A stretch of 64,000 nucleotides of DNA from Hominimerdicola alba (GTDB taxonomy: Bacteria; Bacillota; Clostridia; Oscillospirales; Ruminococcaceae): assembly GCF_900109655.1 (NCBI RefSeq), contig NZ_FOAT01000009.1, positions 1 to 64,000 on the forward strand, read 5' to 3'. Below, piece by piece: positions 50,197-57,967 of this stretch. The notes beneath the pieces are model-generated. The model searched no databases, was not told where the DNA came from, and worked only from the letters and a program-made list of their open reading frames with translations. Numbering within the stretch: position 1 is the first letter of the stretch; every line of letters begins with the position of its first letter. Made by a program: the position numbers and the translations under genes.

Positions 50197-51146
50197 GTAG
50201 CACCTCCCGATATACCGAATCTTCGTGAACTTGACTGTTTTACATATTTACCGTACAGCTCGGGATTCTCTGCCTTGAACCTTGTACTGTCAAAGCGGGA
50301 TGAATTTACGGTCTTCCAGCTGACCTTATACTTCCCTGCCAGACCTGTCTCATTATTTTTGAGCATAGCTTTCAGGCGGTTGCCAAGAGCGTCTTTCTCT
50401 GCTGACAATGCTTCTATCTGTTCGGAAATATCTTCATACTCATCACAGATGGAAATAGTCTCTTCGGGGAGTTCTATGCTCTCACCGTTGCTTTCGGAAT
50501 ACTGTTCGTTCAGCCATGATGTTGTACCCTCGGAACCATCAGGTACAGGTTCTTCTCCGCCCAGGACATTTTCTTCCCAGAATCTGCGTTCCATTTCGAT
50601 TATTTCAGCGATCATTTCATCGTCACGCTCAACTGTCTTATACACGAAATGATTACCGCCGATAAGAGCGGCTATGTAGGTCTTTTTCAGTCCTGTCACC
50701 GCCATATAGTGCTGTATCTGCAGCATATACTCCGGTGGTACGCCTGTGTTCCACTCATTCTGTTTGTATACTGATGCTGTCTTTGCTTCAAAGATACATT
50801 CTTCTCCGTCAACGTTGACTACACCGTCAAGGTTTGCGAACATGAAAGGATAGTCGGGGTGCTGAAAGATGTACTTAGGCTCTGAAACAGCAATGCCTGT
50901 TCTTTCGGTAAATTCCTGCTTTACTATGGGTTCAAGAACTGTACCAAAATGTGTACACTCATTACCGTTTTCACAGGGCTCGGTCTGACCTGTCTTTTCA
51001 AGCCACAGCTGAAAAACAGAGCGATAGGGATTTATCCCTGCGATAACAGAAACATCCGAGCCGCCTATACCCATTGTACGGTATTTCAGCCACTCCTCAC
51101 GGGTCATTGCAGATGTATCTGCAAATACTTTTGCTTTCATGTTCAT
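50193..51146 (-). CDS. YqaJ-family (lambda exonuclease-like) recombinase nuclease
   Basis: 5'-3' exonuclease partner of the annealing protein. Motifs are EEWLKYRTMGIGGSDVSVIA, GTVLEPIVKQEFTERTGI, then the PD-(D/E)XK core FANLDGVVNVDGEECIFEAK (D...ExK) and YMLQIQHYMAVTGLKKTYIA. The C-terminal third is a coiled coil. The start is set at ATG 51146 because it overlaps the TGA of the 31-codon ORF upstream (ATGA) behind AAGGTGAG; ATG at 51140 is an alternative. An open reading frame runs further upstream but without a start signal. Length 317 aa. Confidence 0.85.
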   Translation of the reverse strand: MNMKAKVFADTSAMTREEWLKYRTMGIGGSDVSVIAGINPYRSVFQLWLEKTGQTEPCENGNECTHFGTVLEPIVKQEFTERTGIAVSEPKYIFQHPDYPFMFANLDGVVNVDGEECIFEAKTASVYKQNEWNTGVPPEYMLQIQHYMAVTGLKKTYIAALIGGNHFVYKTVERDDEMIAEIIEMERRFWEENVLGGEEPVPDGSEGTTSWLNEQYSESNGESIELPEETISICDEYEDISEQIEALSAEKDALGNRLKAMLKNNETGLAGKYKVSWKTVNSSRFDSTRFKAENPELYGKYVKQSSSRRFGISGGAT

Positions 51147-51238
51147 CTCACCTTCTTCTTGAGCGCATTCAGGATCAGCCTGCCTGTGACATTCAGCAGC
51201 ACCGAGCTTACCAGCATCATGATACCTTTTGTTTTCAT
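51143..51238 (-). CDS. 31-residue hydrophobic small protein
   Basis: ATG at 51238 with a strong AGGAGG 8 nt upstream opens a 31-codon ORF (MKTKGIMMLVSSVLLNVTGR, then LILNALKKKVR). It is one hydrophobic helix with a basic end, and its TGA overlaps the ATG of the exonuclease gene. It is either a true small membrane or antirecombination peptide, or a translational-coupling leader. Confidence 0.55.
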   Translation of the reverse strand: MKTKGIMMLVSSVLLNVTGRLILNALKKKVR

Positions 51239-51262
51239 TAATAAAACCTCCTGTCTGTTTAT

Positions 51263-51277
51263 TAAACCAATGGTTTA
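51263..51277. promoter_or_regulatory. TAAACCAATGGTTTA palindrome in divergent promoter region
   Basis: A 15-bp palindrome (TAAACCA-A-TGGTTTA) upstream of the exonuclease operon. Related half sites lie nearby (ACGGTTTATTGAAC near 51327, AACAAACCGTTTTAAACC near 51360), between the recombination operon and the divergent HTH gene. These are probable operators for that HTH protein or a phage-type repressor. Confidence 0.5.
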
Positions 51278-51404
51278 CAAAAGGATAATGTATAGCTGTA
51301 AAATTCCGGTATGCGTTTTTAAAAGTGTACGGTTTATTGAACACTTAAATAACACATAACAAACCGTTTTAAACCAACATTTTTCTTACGAAAGGAGTTT
51401 TATC

Positions 51405-51578
51405 ATGTTTGAAAAAGTACCGGATATCCTTACACCCAGGGAGTGTATGCAACTTCTGAAGATCGGAAAAAATTCTATGCTGAAATATCTTCATTCAGGT
51501 GAACTGGAGGGATTCAAGATCGGCAACAGATGGAGGATATACAAGTATAGTGTTATCGATTTTATTATGAGAAGATAG
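51405..51578 (+). CDS. Excisionase-family helix-turn-helix protein (57 aa)
   Basis: ATG at 51405 with AAAGGAG 8 nt upstream. The whole product is one HTH_17-type domain: ILTPRECMQLLKIGKNSMLK, then SGELEGFKIGNRWRIYKYSV with the wing WRIYK. It is divergent from the exonuclease operon across the palindromic sites and is a probable regulator of it. A strong terminator follows at once. No integrase is adjacent. Confidence 0.75.
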   Translation: MFEKVPDILTPRECMQLLKIGKNSMLKYLHSGELEGFKIGNRWRIYKYSVIDFIMRR

Positions 51579-51585
51579 ACAAAAA

Positions 51586-51612
51586 GAGGCTGTTGCACAC
51601 CGCAACAGCCTC
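51586..51612 (+). terminator. Terminator after the 57-aa HTH gene
   Basis: GAGGCTGTTGC and GCAACAGCCTC form an 11-bp perfect stem with a 5-nt loop. Its GGCTGTTGC core recurs at the ends of the 53461-53594 repeat, and GGCTGTTGC also appears in the 46714 terminator. Confidence 0.8.
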
Positions 51613-51613
51613 C

Positions 51614-51814
51614 TTACCTTTGTGAAAAGCCAGAACAATATAACACATTGTAATATATCACCCATTCCGCGTTGACCGACACACCGAAAGTGCTTGTGAC
51701 CGTCTTTCGCAGAGCGCAGGTAACAGCATCGACACCTGCCCAGCCCATAATATCAACAAAAACGCTCGCCTCCATTGTTTCAAAGCCTTGAGCAAGAAAA
51801 AGCAATACTTTCAT
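51614..51814 (-). pseudogene. DJ-1/PfpI-family protein, N-terminal fragment
   Basis: Reads MKVLLFLAQGFETMEASVFV, then TSTFGVSVNAEWV, which matches the first 55 residues of DJ-1/PfpI proteins (GFExxEA with the catalytic Glu region). It then runs into unrelated sequence and a stop. The nucleophile-elbow Cys and the rest (about 120 residues) are missing. A remnant rather than a working gene; it lies directly downstream of the transglutaminase-like gene. Confidence 0.65.
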
Positions 51815-51816
51815 GT

Positions 51817-52440
51817 TTAATCCTCCGTTATATAACCCAGTTCATCCGGCAGATCATCCCATAATTTCTCTCTTGAACTGTACTTATCAAATTTTGAAAC
51901 TATCAGAGGTGCGGGTTCGGGATAGACCGTCAGGCCGTCTCGTTCTCCCTTCTCGGGACGGATCGGGAATGCAAGCTGCTCTGTTTCGAGAGAAAACTGC
52001 GCGTTCACGCCCGGCTTGTTGCCTCTTGGGTCAAGCCTGATCCACCTGCCGACAGACTTTATATATACTCCGTTCAGACCGTGATAAATGAGGATGGGTG
52101 CGACGTCATCGTCCAGTATCAGCTTCTGATAGCAGAATCCTGCGGGGACTCCCTTGCAGCGCAGTATCGCAGCTAATAAGTGAGATTTTGCAAAGCATAT
52201 CCCATGTCCCGCTTTCAAGACCTCCGATGCCGAACAGGTCAGCTCATCTGCATTTATATCCGCCGAGTGTGATATGTTATCACGCACATATTCAAAGACT
52301 ATTCTTACAAAGTCTGTTTCATCTGTTGCTTTATTGAACAATGTGTCAGCAAGCTCTGAAACAGCCTGATCGGAATAATCTATTGCATCGGAGCAATTAA
52401 GATAATCCTCAATCTTATCGGAATAAACCGTAATATCCAT
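51817..52440 (-). CDS. Transglutaminase-like cysteine protease-fold protein
   Basis: Start taken at ATG 52440 (MDITVYSDKIEDYL), behind GAAAGGA. The transglutaminase triad is visible: Cys in GHGICFAKSHLLAAILR, His in YHGLNGVYI, and Asp in WIRLDPRGN, with the usual FEYVRDNISHSAD before it. Length 207 aa. Bacterial members are cysteine peptidases or amide-bond enzymes; the substrate is unknown. It follows the methyltransferase gene by 18 bp and is likely cotranscribed. No signal peptide: cytoplasmic. Confidence 0.82.
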   Translation of the reverse strand: MDITVYSDKIEDYLNCSDAIDYSDQAVSELADTLFNKATDETDFVRIVFEYVRDNISHSADINADELTCSASEVLKAGHGICFAKSHLLAAILRCKGVPAGFCYQKLILDDDVAPILIYHGLNGVYIKSVGRWIRLDPRGNKPGVNAQFSLETEQLAFPIRPEKGERDGLTVYPEPAPLIVSKFDKYSSREKLWDDLPDELGYITED

Positions 52441-52458
52441 TCTGTAGCGTCCTTTCAC

Positions 52459-53208
52459 TTATTTGCAAAACAGCATATTATTGACCCATTCCGTGACCCA
52501 TACCTCTTTGTCGATGATCTTCATATCGTAGCTTTCGACAACATCACGGTCATATTTCCGCATAATATCGAGATAGGCCTGTTCCATTTTTCTCGGAAAA
52601 CGGATACTGCTCTTGAAAGAATCAGCAGGAAACAGACCGCTTTCCCTGCAAAGCTCTTTCCACTCTTCTGCTGAATAAAACCTGATATGACCATCGGGCT
52701 TGACCTGCATATATTCGTCTATAAAACCGTCTTTGTCGTTATCGTTGGGGGTCGGGTCGCAGATGAACAGATAACCCTCATCCGTAAGCACCCGGGATAT
52801 TTCCGAAAGGCTCGCCCTTATCTCCGGGAAGTGATGCAGCGCATATCTCGATACCACCATATCAAAGCTCTTATCCGCAAAGGGGAAATTCACTCCGTCA
52901 TATACGCAGAAGCTGATATTGTCAAGCTTTTCATCAGCTGCACGCCTGCGGTCGTTTTCCAGAGCCTTTTCAACTATATCCAGGCCGACAATAGTAACAT
53001 CGGGAAAACTCTTGGCTATCGCAAATGTAAGATACCCTGTCCCCGCCCCCAGGTCGAGTATCTTCATCCCGGGTCTTACAGGAAGGAAGTCGATTATCGC
53101 ATTCAGCTGCGTATCATCCTGGGTTTGTCTGGCATAGAAGTTTTTCTCAGCGAAGGCCGCTTCAAAGCCTTCCTTTGCTGCGGCTATGGTTTCTTTGGTA
53201 TCTGACAT
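52459..53208 (-). CDS. Class I SAM-dependent methyltransferase
   Basis: Motif I ILDLGAGTGYLTFAIA, the acidic end of strand 2 VGLDIVEKALEN, motif II-III CVYDGVNFPFADKSFDMVVS, and post-motif RYALHHFPEI mark a UbiE-like small-molecule methyltransferase fold. Length 249 aa from ATG 53208, behind AAAGGAG. Substrate cannot be told from sequence. It sits upstream of the transglutaminase-like gene. Likely host genome rather than element. Confidence 0.88.
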   Translation of the reverse strand: MSDTKETIAAAKEGFEAAFAEKNFYARQTQDDTQLNAIIDFLPVRPGMKILDLGAGTGYLTFAIAKSFPDVTIVGLDIVEKALENDRRRAADEKLDNISFCVYDGVNFPFADKSFDMVVSRYALHHFPEIRASLSEISRVLTDEGYLFICDPTPNDNDKDGFIDEYMQVKPDGHIRFYSAEEWKELCRESGLFPADSFKSSIRFPRKMEQAYLDIMRKYDRDVVESYDMKIIDKEVWVTEWVNNMLFCK

Positions 53209-53460
53209 GGTAACATCTCCTTTCATGCGGCTTTAAAGCAGCACTGCCTCTCGCCAGCGTTACGATCTGTATGCTATCATTCTATCATATATTTGTCCGG
53301 GAGTCAACAGCTTTTCAAAGGTCTGTATGGTCTGATAGCTATTATGGTTGACCGGGGAGCAGGAGAATGATGATAAAATGGGCTGGTACAGCTTTGCATA
53401 ATTACAGGGTTTATTTATCACGGCGCTGCTTCGCAACTCCGTGAAAGCGCGAAAAAAGAT

Positions 53461-53594
53461 GGGGCTGTTGCACGAACAGCGTAACCGTGATTCGCGCATA
53501 ATCGCACTTTGATAAGCATAAAAACACGAAACGAGCCGCGTAGCTGCTCGGTGAAATGCCGAAAACAGCGGCGGGAAAGCTGTGCAACAGCCCC
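53461..53594. repeat. 134-bp MITE-like repeat with 13-bp perfect terminal inverted repeats
   Basis: GGGGCTGTTGCAC (53461-53473) and GTGCAACAGCCCC (53582-53594) are exact complements bounding a GC-rich, non-coding segment with further small stems. The segment upstream (53420-53460) carries a related CGTGAAAGCGCGAAAA phrase, echoed inside as CGGTGAAATGCCGAAAA. It may be a miniature mobile element or a long-stem repeat between convergent transcripts. It lies just after the HipA-like gene; the rest of 53209-53596 shows no gene. Confidence 0.5.
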
Positions 53595-53596
53595 TT

Positions 53597-54707
53597 TCAA
53601 TTACTACATATTTTTTTGCGGCAATAATCGTAAGCCGAGATGATATAATCACTGAACAGCGAATACTTGAAATTGTCATTCGGAAAGGCTTTCTTCGTCA
53701 TTTCTTCCGCAAATTCAACCGCAGATATTATCTCTTCCCTGCGGGGCATAAGAGGACCCATTACTTCCAAAAGCCTATCGTTTTCGGTGAAAAACTTCAT
53801 AAGATCTGCATTAGTTTCATTGAAATGCAAGGATACAGCCGCAGAAAGTGACAGATTGTAGTCAAAGTTAGGTGCAAGACAAATAATATTACCATTTTGG
53901 CTGTCCCTCAGAAATCCTGCGTTGAGATTATGTCTGTCAACGTTCATCAGAAGTGCATCATAATAGCACATCTTAACATAATCCTCGGTAAGCCTCAACA
54001 TAACATCATTCTGCTCCGCTTGTGCTAATCTTGTCAGTATAAAATCGGGATCCTCGTTCTCATTGAAATAGTTGAAAAATGGTTCAAAATCATACTGCGC
54101 GTTTTGCGTAAAATCCTTAGTGACAATACATTCCTGTTCAAGACCTGTTTCGAGCACATGTCTTTCAACTTTATAATCGGCACAATTTACATTCAAATGT
54201 TTAAGAAAGCAGTGCGCATAGTATTCCGATATTAGCTCTGTTTTACTTCCCAGTTTGAACATATACCATGCTCCGTCAATAAAACGCCATGCTTTTTTCA
54301 TAGCTTCCGATCGTGCCAAGCTGGGTGTAGCCTTTTGATTTCTCTTTACACTTATCAGAAAAGCCGAAAAGCGAAATATCAGCAAGCTCCTCATTGTACT
54401 GTTTAAGTGAGTAGTAATCCAGTGACTCATCTTCGCGCTGTATCCACCAGTTATCTGTTATTGTTATACCATGACCGATATTTATCATCTCATCAATATC
54501 CGCATCGGTGCGCAATCCAAGACGTTGGTAAAGCCTTCGGGAATTTGAACGGTGAGTATCAATGCTTCTGCTTTTCAGCCACACTTCAAGGTCAGCATCA
54601 ACAAAAATACAGTCAGGGCAAAGAGCCTTGTCGAAAACAGCTGTTACTTTGCTGTCTTTGACTTTAGCAATGATCTTGTTCTTGTGCATTAAATTATACC
54701 TGAACAT
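53597..54707 (-). pseudogene. HipA/CtkA-like kinase, split by a frameshift
   Basis: The first part (54276-54707, MFRYNLMHKNKIIAKVKDSK..., then DNWWIQREDESLDYYSLKQY and ISLFGFS) and the second part (53597-about 54300, KAWRFIDGAWYMFKLGSKTE..., MNVDRHNLNAGFLRDSQNGN, APNFDYN) are halves of one HipA-type protein. The catalytic HRD-like segment (VDRHNLNAG) and DFD-like segment (NFDYN) are in the second. The break is at a run of six A in TATGAAAAAAGC near 54297: removing one A restores GSYEKAWRFIDG. It could be a plain mutation, a slippage or phase-variable site, or a sequence error. Upstream it begins at ATG 54707, behind GGTGAG. Confidence 0.68.
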
Positions 54708-54809
54708 GTTCTCACCACCTTTAGCTCATTATATCATTTGTTTTCATGTCAAGAAAAGTGCGCTTAAAGATCAGCTTTCCGTGAAAAAAGTCCTCATTAC
54801 AGGTTTTCA

Positions 54810-56132
54810 TCAACTATATTTCAAAAGCCAATCCAGTACATTCAATGACTTGATCCCCTCAAATGAGCTTTCAAGTCCTGTATCAAGGGACAGCACTATC
54901 TTCTCGTAGTTGTCCCTTATCTTCATAAGCGGAGCAAGTTCCCTGTTTCTGACTGATTCGCTTGTCATCGACTCAGTGACCTGGACATACAGCTTGTCAT
55001 CTGCTTTTGTTGCTATGAAATCCACCTCAGCATTGTCTATCTTACCTATAGCCACATCGTAGCCTCTTCGCATAAGTTCAAAATAAACTATGTTTTCAAG
55101 AGCACGACCGGTATCCCTGTCACGGAAGCCCAGCATGAAATTTCTCAGACCGATGTCTACGATATAATACTTGCCGAGGGTACGCAGATATTCCTTACCC
55201 TTGATATCAAAGCGCTTTATCTCGTAGAAGAAATAGCTTTCTGTAAGGGCATTCACATAATCCGAAACCGTATGTGCGCTTGGCTTGCCTTTTCTTTTTT
55301 CTTCATTCAGCAGACCCTCATTCACAAGTGTATTCCCGATAGACGATACCGAAACACTACTTCCGATATTGTCTGCAAGGAACATTATAATCTTGCGCAG
55401 AAGTGAAGCATCAGTTATACTTTTCTGACCTCTGCGCTTTTCACGTTCAAGGATATCCCTGATAACTACGGTGGAATATATGCCGTCAAGCAACGTAAGT
55501 GCTTTGTCCTGATCCAGTCCTATATCTGCGATACCGGGCATTCCGCCGAAGCGCATATACGCATCAAATATCTCACGCAGATCATACTGCTGACCATTCT
55601 TATCGTATGCGAGCTTTCGTGTGCCTCCCAAAGCACTGTTGACTTCTCTTACTTCAAAGCCATAGAAGTCCGTAAACTCCACAAACGACAGTGGTAACAT
55701 TTTTATCTCAACACATCTTCCCGAAAGATAAGTCGAATATTCGGAGGACAGCAGATAAGCATTTGAGCCTGTGATGTAGATATCGCAGTCCAGATCAACA
55801 CGAAAAGCATTGACCGCATCTTCCCACTTTTCCACTCTTTGAAGCTCATCAAAGAACAGATACATCCTTTTGCCCTGCACAATACGCTCTTTAACGTAGC
55901 TGTAAATATCATCCACAGTCATGTTTTTGAAGTCATATGACTCAAAGTTCATCTGTATTATCTGATCTTCCGACTTGCCCTCTTCGAGCAGATGTCTCAC
56001 CATCAGCTTTAACAGGCTGGACTTTCCGCAGCGGCGTATTCCTGTTACTACCTTTACAGGTTCGGTATCCTGAAAGCCTATTAGCTTATCCAGATACTGC
56101 GGTCTGTTCCTGAGTTCTTTATTTTCTATCAT
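54810..56132 (-). CDS. ATP-binding protein, AAA_14 with C-terminal DUF4143
   Basis: Residues 25-150 form the AAA_14 ATPase: Walker A VTGIRRCGKSSLLK, Walker B RMYLFFDELQRVEKW, and sensor DIYITGSNAYLL. The C-terminal DUF4143 module has LGKYYIVDIGLRNFMLGF, NIVYFELMRRGYDVAIGKID and NAEVDFIATKADDKLYVQV, the last resembling a PD-(D/E)XK core (E-V-D...QV). The family is widespread in anaerobes, with no settled role; links to DNA repair or mobile-element control have been suggested. Length 440 aa is normal. AGGAGG precedes the ATG. Confidence 0.9.
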   Translation of the reverse strand: MIENKELRNRPQYLDKLIGFQDTEPVKVVTGIRRCGKSSLLKLMVRHLLEEGKSEDQIIQMNFESYDFKNMTVDDIYSYVKERIVQGKRMYLFFDELQRVEKWEDAVNAFRVDLDCDIYITGSNAYLLSSEYSTYLSGRCVEIKMLPLSFVEFTDFYGFEVREVNSALGGTRKLAYDKNGQQYDLREIFDAYMRFGGMPGIADIGLDQDKALTLLDGIYSTVVIRDILEREKRRGQKSITDASLLRKIIMFLADNIGSSVSVSSIGNTLVNEGLLNEEKRKGKPSAHTVSDYVNALTESYFFYEIKRFDIKGKEYLRTLGKYYIVDIGLRNFMLGFRDRDTGRALENIVYFELMRRGYDVAIGKIDNAEVDFIATKADDKLYVQVTESMTSESVRNRELAPLMKIRDNYEKIVLSLDTGLESSFEGIKSLNVLDWLLKYS

Positions 56133-56245
56133 GGTTCTGTCCTCCTTTCAATAGTATTATCATAGCATAAAAATTTATTCTTGTCAAGTTTATGCACTGA
56201 AATGCACAAATTAGATAAATTTCAAAATATATGCTTCGTATCCGA

Positions 56246-56422
56246 TCAATTAGTTTTATCCTTAATATACTCTTCAAGACTGCTTTTTGCGATCCTATTT
56301 GATCTGGGTCCCAGCTTAATGACCTTTAATTCACCCGTTTTTACTATAGCATAGACTTTCTGCTTGCTAACGTGCAGTATTTCTGCTGCCTCAGCTATAG
56401 TAAGATAATCTGTAGTCTTCAT
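56246..56422 (-). CDS. Excisionase-family helix-turn-helix protein (58 aa), element 2
   Basis: ATG at 56422 behind AAGGTG gives an HTH_17 domain: YLTIAEAAEILHVSKQKVYA, then KTGELKVIKLGPRSNRIAKS. It overlaps the 3' end of the Rep-like gene by 32 bp and is cotranscribed with it. It may regulate replication or excision of the second element. This gene marks the left edge of the recognisable element-2 genes. Confidence 0.75.
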   Translation of the reverse strand: MKTTDYLTIAEAAEILHVSKQKVYAIVKTGELKVIKLGPRSNRIAKSSLEEYIKDKTN

Positions 56423-57518
56423 ATCTGAAAATCACCTTCTTTCTGCCTTTACTGTGTTTTATGATCCTATAGCATTTATCTTTTACCTTTTTATCAGTAA
56501 ACCCTAAAACTGTGTCAAGTGGTGACATATATGAGACTGTATCCTGTTGGATAGGGATCGGTGAAAAACCGATATCATTTAGTACTGATGGTGTTCTGAT
56601 CCGCACTTTCTTCGTATTATAGCTGTCATACAATGCTGTCTCTGAATGGATGTCCATTTCCGACAGCTTTTTGATATAGTCAATCAACTTCTTGGCTTTC
56701 TTTTTTCCGCCAAACCATTTTTCGATCAATAGCCCCTGCCATCTTTCAGATACATAGCAGAGGTCGGTGCGATACCTGAACATCGCATCATAAAACTCTT
56801 TTACCAGATCAGCTCGACTCAGATACATAAACAAGAGTGCATCACTTGTTGAAAGACCTTTAGTCTTCCTGTTGATATACCTGCGGCTGCATCTTAATTC
56901 AACACGCATAGTTTCTTCAAATGAGTATAATACCTCCTGAGGATAACCCTGATCTATTGATGCACGGTGCTTGTTATACACTACAAACTCAGCACCCTGA
57001 GATACATTGCACACATTAAAGGAATCCTCACACCTGAACTCAGGTGTATTTTCCTCCAGTTCAGTATTGGGTCTGTAGCCTCTGCTTAACGACATTTTAC
57101 GCATTATAAGTATATATCCCTGAATAATGCTTTCAGGTACATTATGGATGTCATTTGTTATATCTATCCTGCTTAGTTTAAAGTCATCTAACTCAAGTTC
57201 CGTGAATAAATGGCTTATCATCCTATCCAGTATAACTAAAGCCATTTCAAAATCGTCTCCGCACGTTATATTATTTGAAAATGTACCGGGCTCGATCAGT
57301 TTGCTTGGATTTACGATCAGGATCAGCTTATGGTTTCCCTTTCCGTCTTTGCCTTCCTTTTTACATTTTCGACTTACGATAGTCAATCCTCGATCTGTAT
57401 ACTTAGTGCTTTTATACTCGCCATTTATATTGGCAAGCTTATGGTCAGTCAATTCTAATATGTCGTCTAGTGTCGTTCGGTACGACAATTCAAAGGTATG
57501 TACAAAGTAATTATTCAT
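56391..57518 (-). CDS. Replication-initiator-like protein of element 2
   Basis: 375 residues with the layout of rolling-circle-type Rep/replication initiation factors: LDDFKLSRIDITNDIHNVPE in the middle (RiDxTnD block), GAEFVVYNKHRASIDQGYP, and MRVELRCSRRYINRKTKGLS (R-x-E-x-R block with possible catalytic Tyr in SRRYI). The C-terminus is basic (HSKGRKKVIFRYEDYRLSYY). The family match is by pattern only and is not certain. GGAGG precedes the ATG. It is divergent from nothing close; a 450-bp non-coding region with a G-rich motif lies just upstream, a natural place for an origin. Confidence 0.55.
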   Translation of the reverse strand: MNNYFVHTFELSYRTTLDDILELTDHKLANINGEYKSTKYTDRGLTIVSRKCKKEGKDGKGNHKLILIVNPSKLIEPGTFSNNITCGDDFEMALVILDRMISHLFTELELDDFKLSRIDITNDIHNVPESIIQGYILIMRKMSLSRGYRPNTELEENTPEFRCEDSFNVCNVSQGAEFVVYNKHRASIDQGYPQEVLYSFEETMRVELRCSRRYINRKTKGLSTSDALLFMYLSRADLVKEFYDAMFRYRTDLCYVSERWQGLLIEKWFGGKKKAKKLIDYIKKLSEMDIHSETALYDSYNTKKVRIRTPSVLNDIGFSPIPIQQDTVSYMSPLDTVLGFTDKKVKDKCYRIIKHSKGRKKVIFRYEDYRLSYYS

Positions 57519-57967
57519 TATAATTCCTCCGATCTGATTATTATAACAATGTTGTAAAATAATAGCTTATTATTACCTATTAGTACTATAGTTTATAATT
57601 TATTATTTTTTTACATAACAAGTATTATAATATTGATCGTGGGGGTATGGGGGCTACCTTTTTTCTATCGCCAAAACGTGGTTTTGTTTACCGCTTATAT
57701 ATATGCAAAAAAAAGATGCCCTGTGAAGAGCATCGTGGTTTGATTATAAATTAATACACTGCATCTCTAAATGTTTTTTCTAACTCCAAGAGAATGAATG
57801 GCTTTGTAGAAATGAAATACAGGCTACTGCTTTCATATTAAGTCAATCGCCATATCTAAGCTAAGTTAGCCTTCAATATAAGCCAATAGATCTATTAACT
57901 ATTATTGTTCTTATTACAATATATAGTTATTATACCACCAAAATATAATTTCAACCAGGAAAATTTT
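57519..57967. other. Non-coding region with G-rich motif, candidate origin of element 2
   Basis: About 450 bp with no gene. Near 57641-57653 is GGGGGTATGGGGG, followed by CTACCTTTTTT. It stands out in AT-rich sequence and resembles G-rich nick-region or origin motifs seen in Firmicute integrative elements. Long A/T tracts (57540-57620, 57700-57715) and a GATGC...GCATC hairpin near 57716-57735 lie around it. Position directly before the Rep-like gene supports an origin or oriT, but no nick consensus was identified. Confidence 0.4.

Noticed and set aside
53260-53679. 139-codon minus-strand frame across the MITE-like repeat
   Set aside because: It runs through the inverted-repeat element and intergenic DNA, has no ribosome binding site, and resembles no protein.
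54290-54300. Programmed -1 frameshift at AAAAAAG in the HipA-like gene
   Set aside because: The codon phase is wrong for the X-XXY-YYZ rule and the required shift is +1. A homopolymer change or slippage explains it better.
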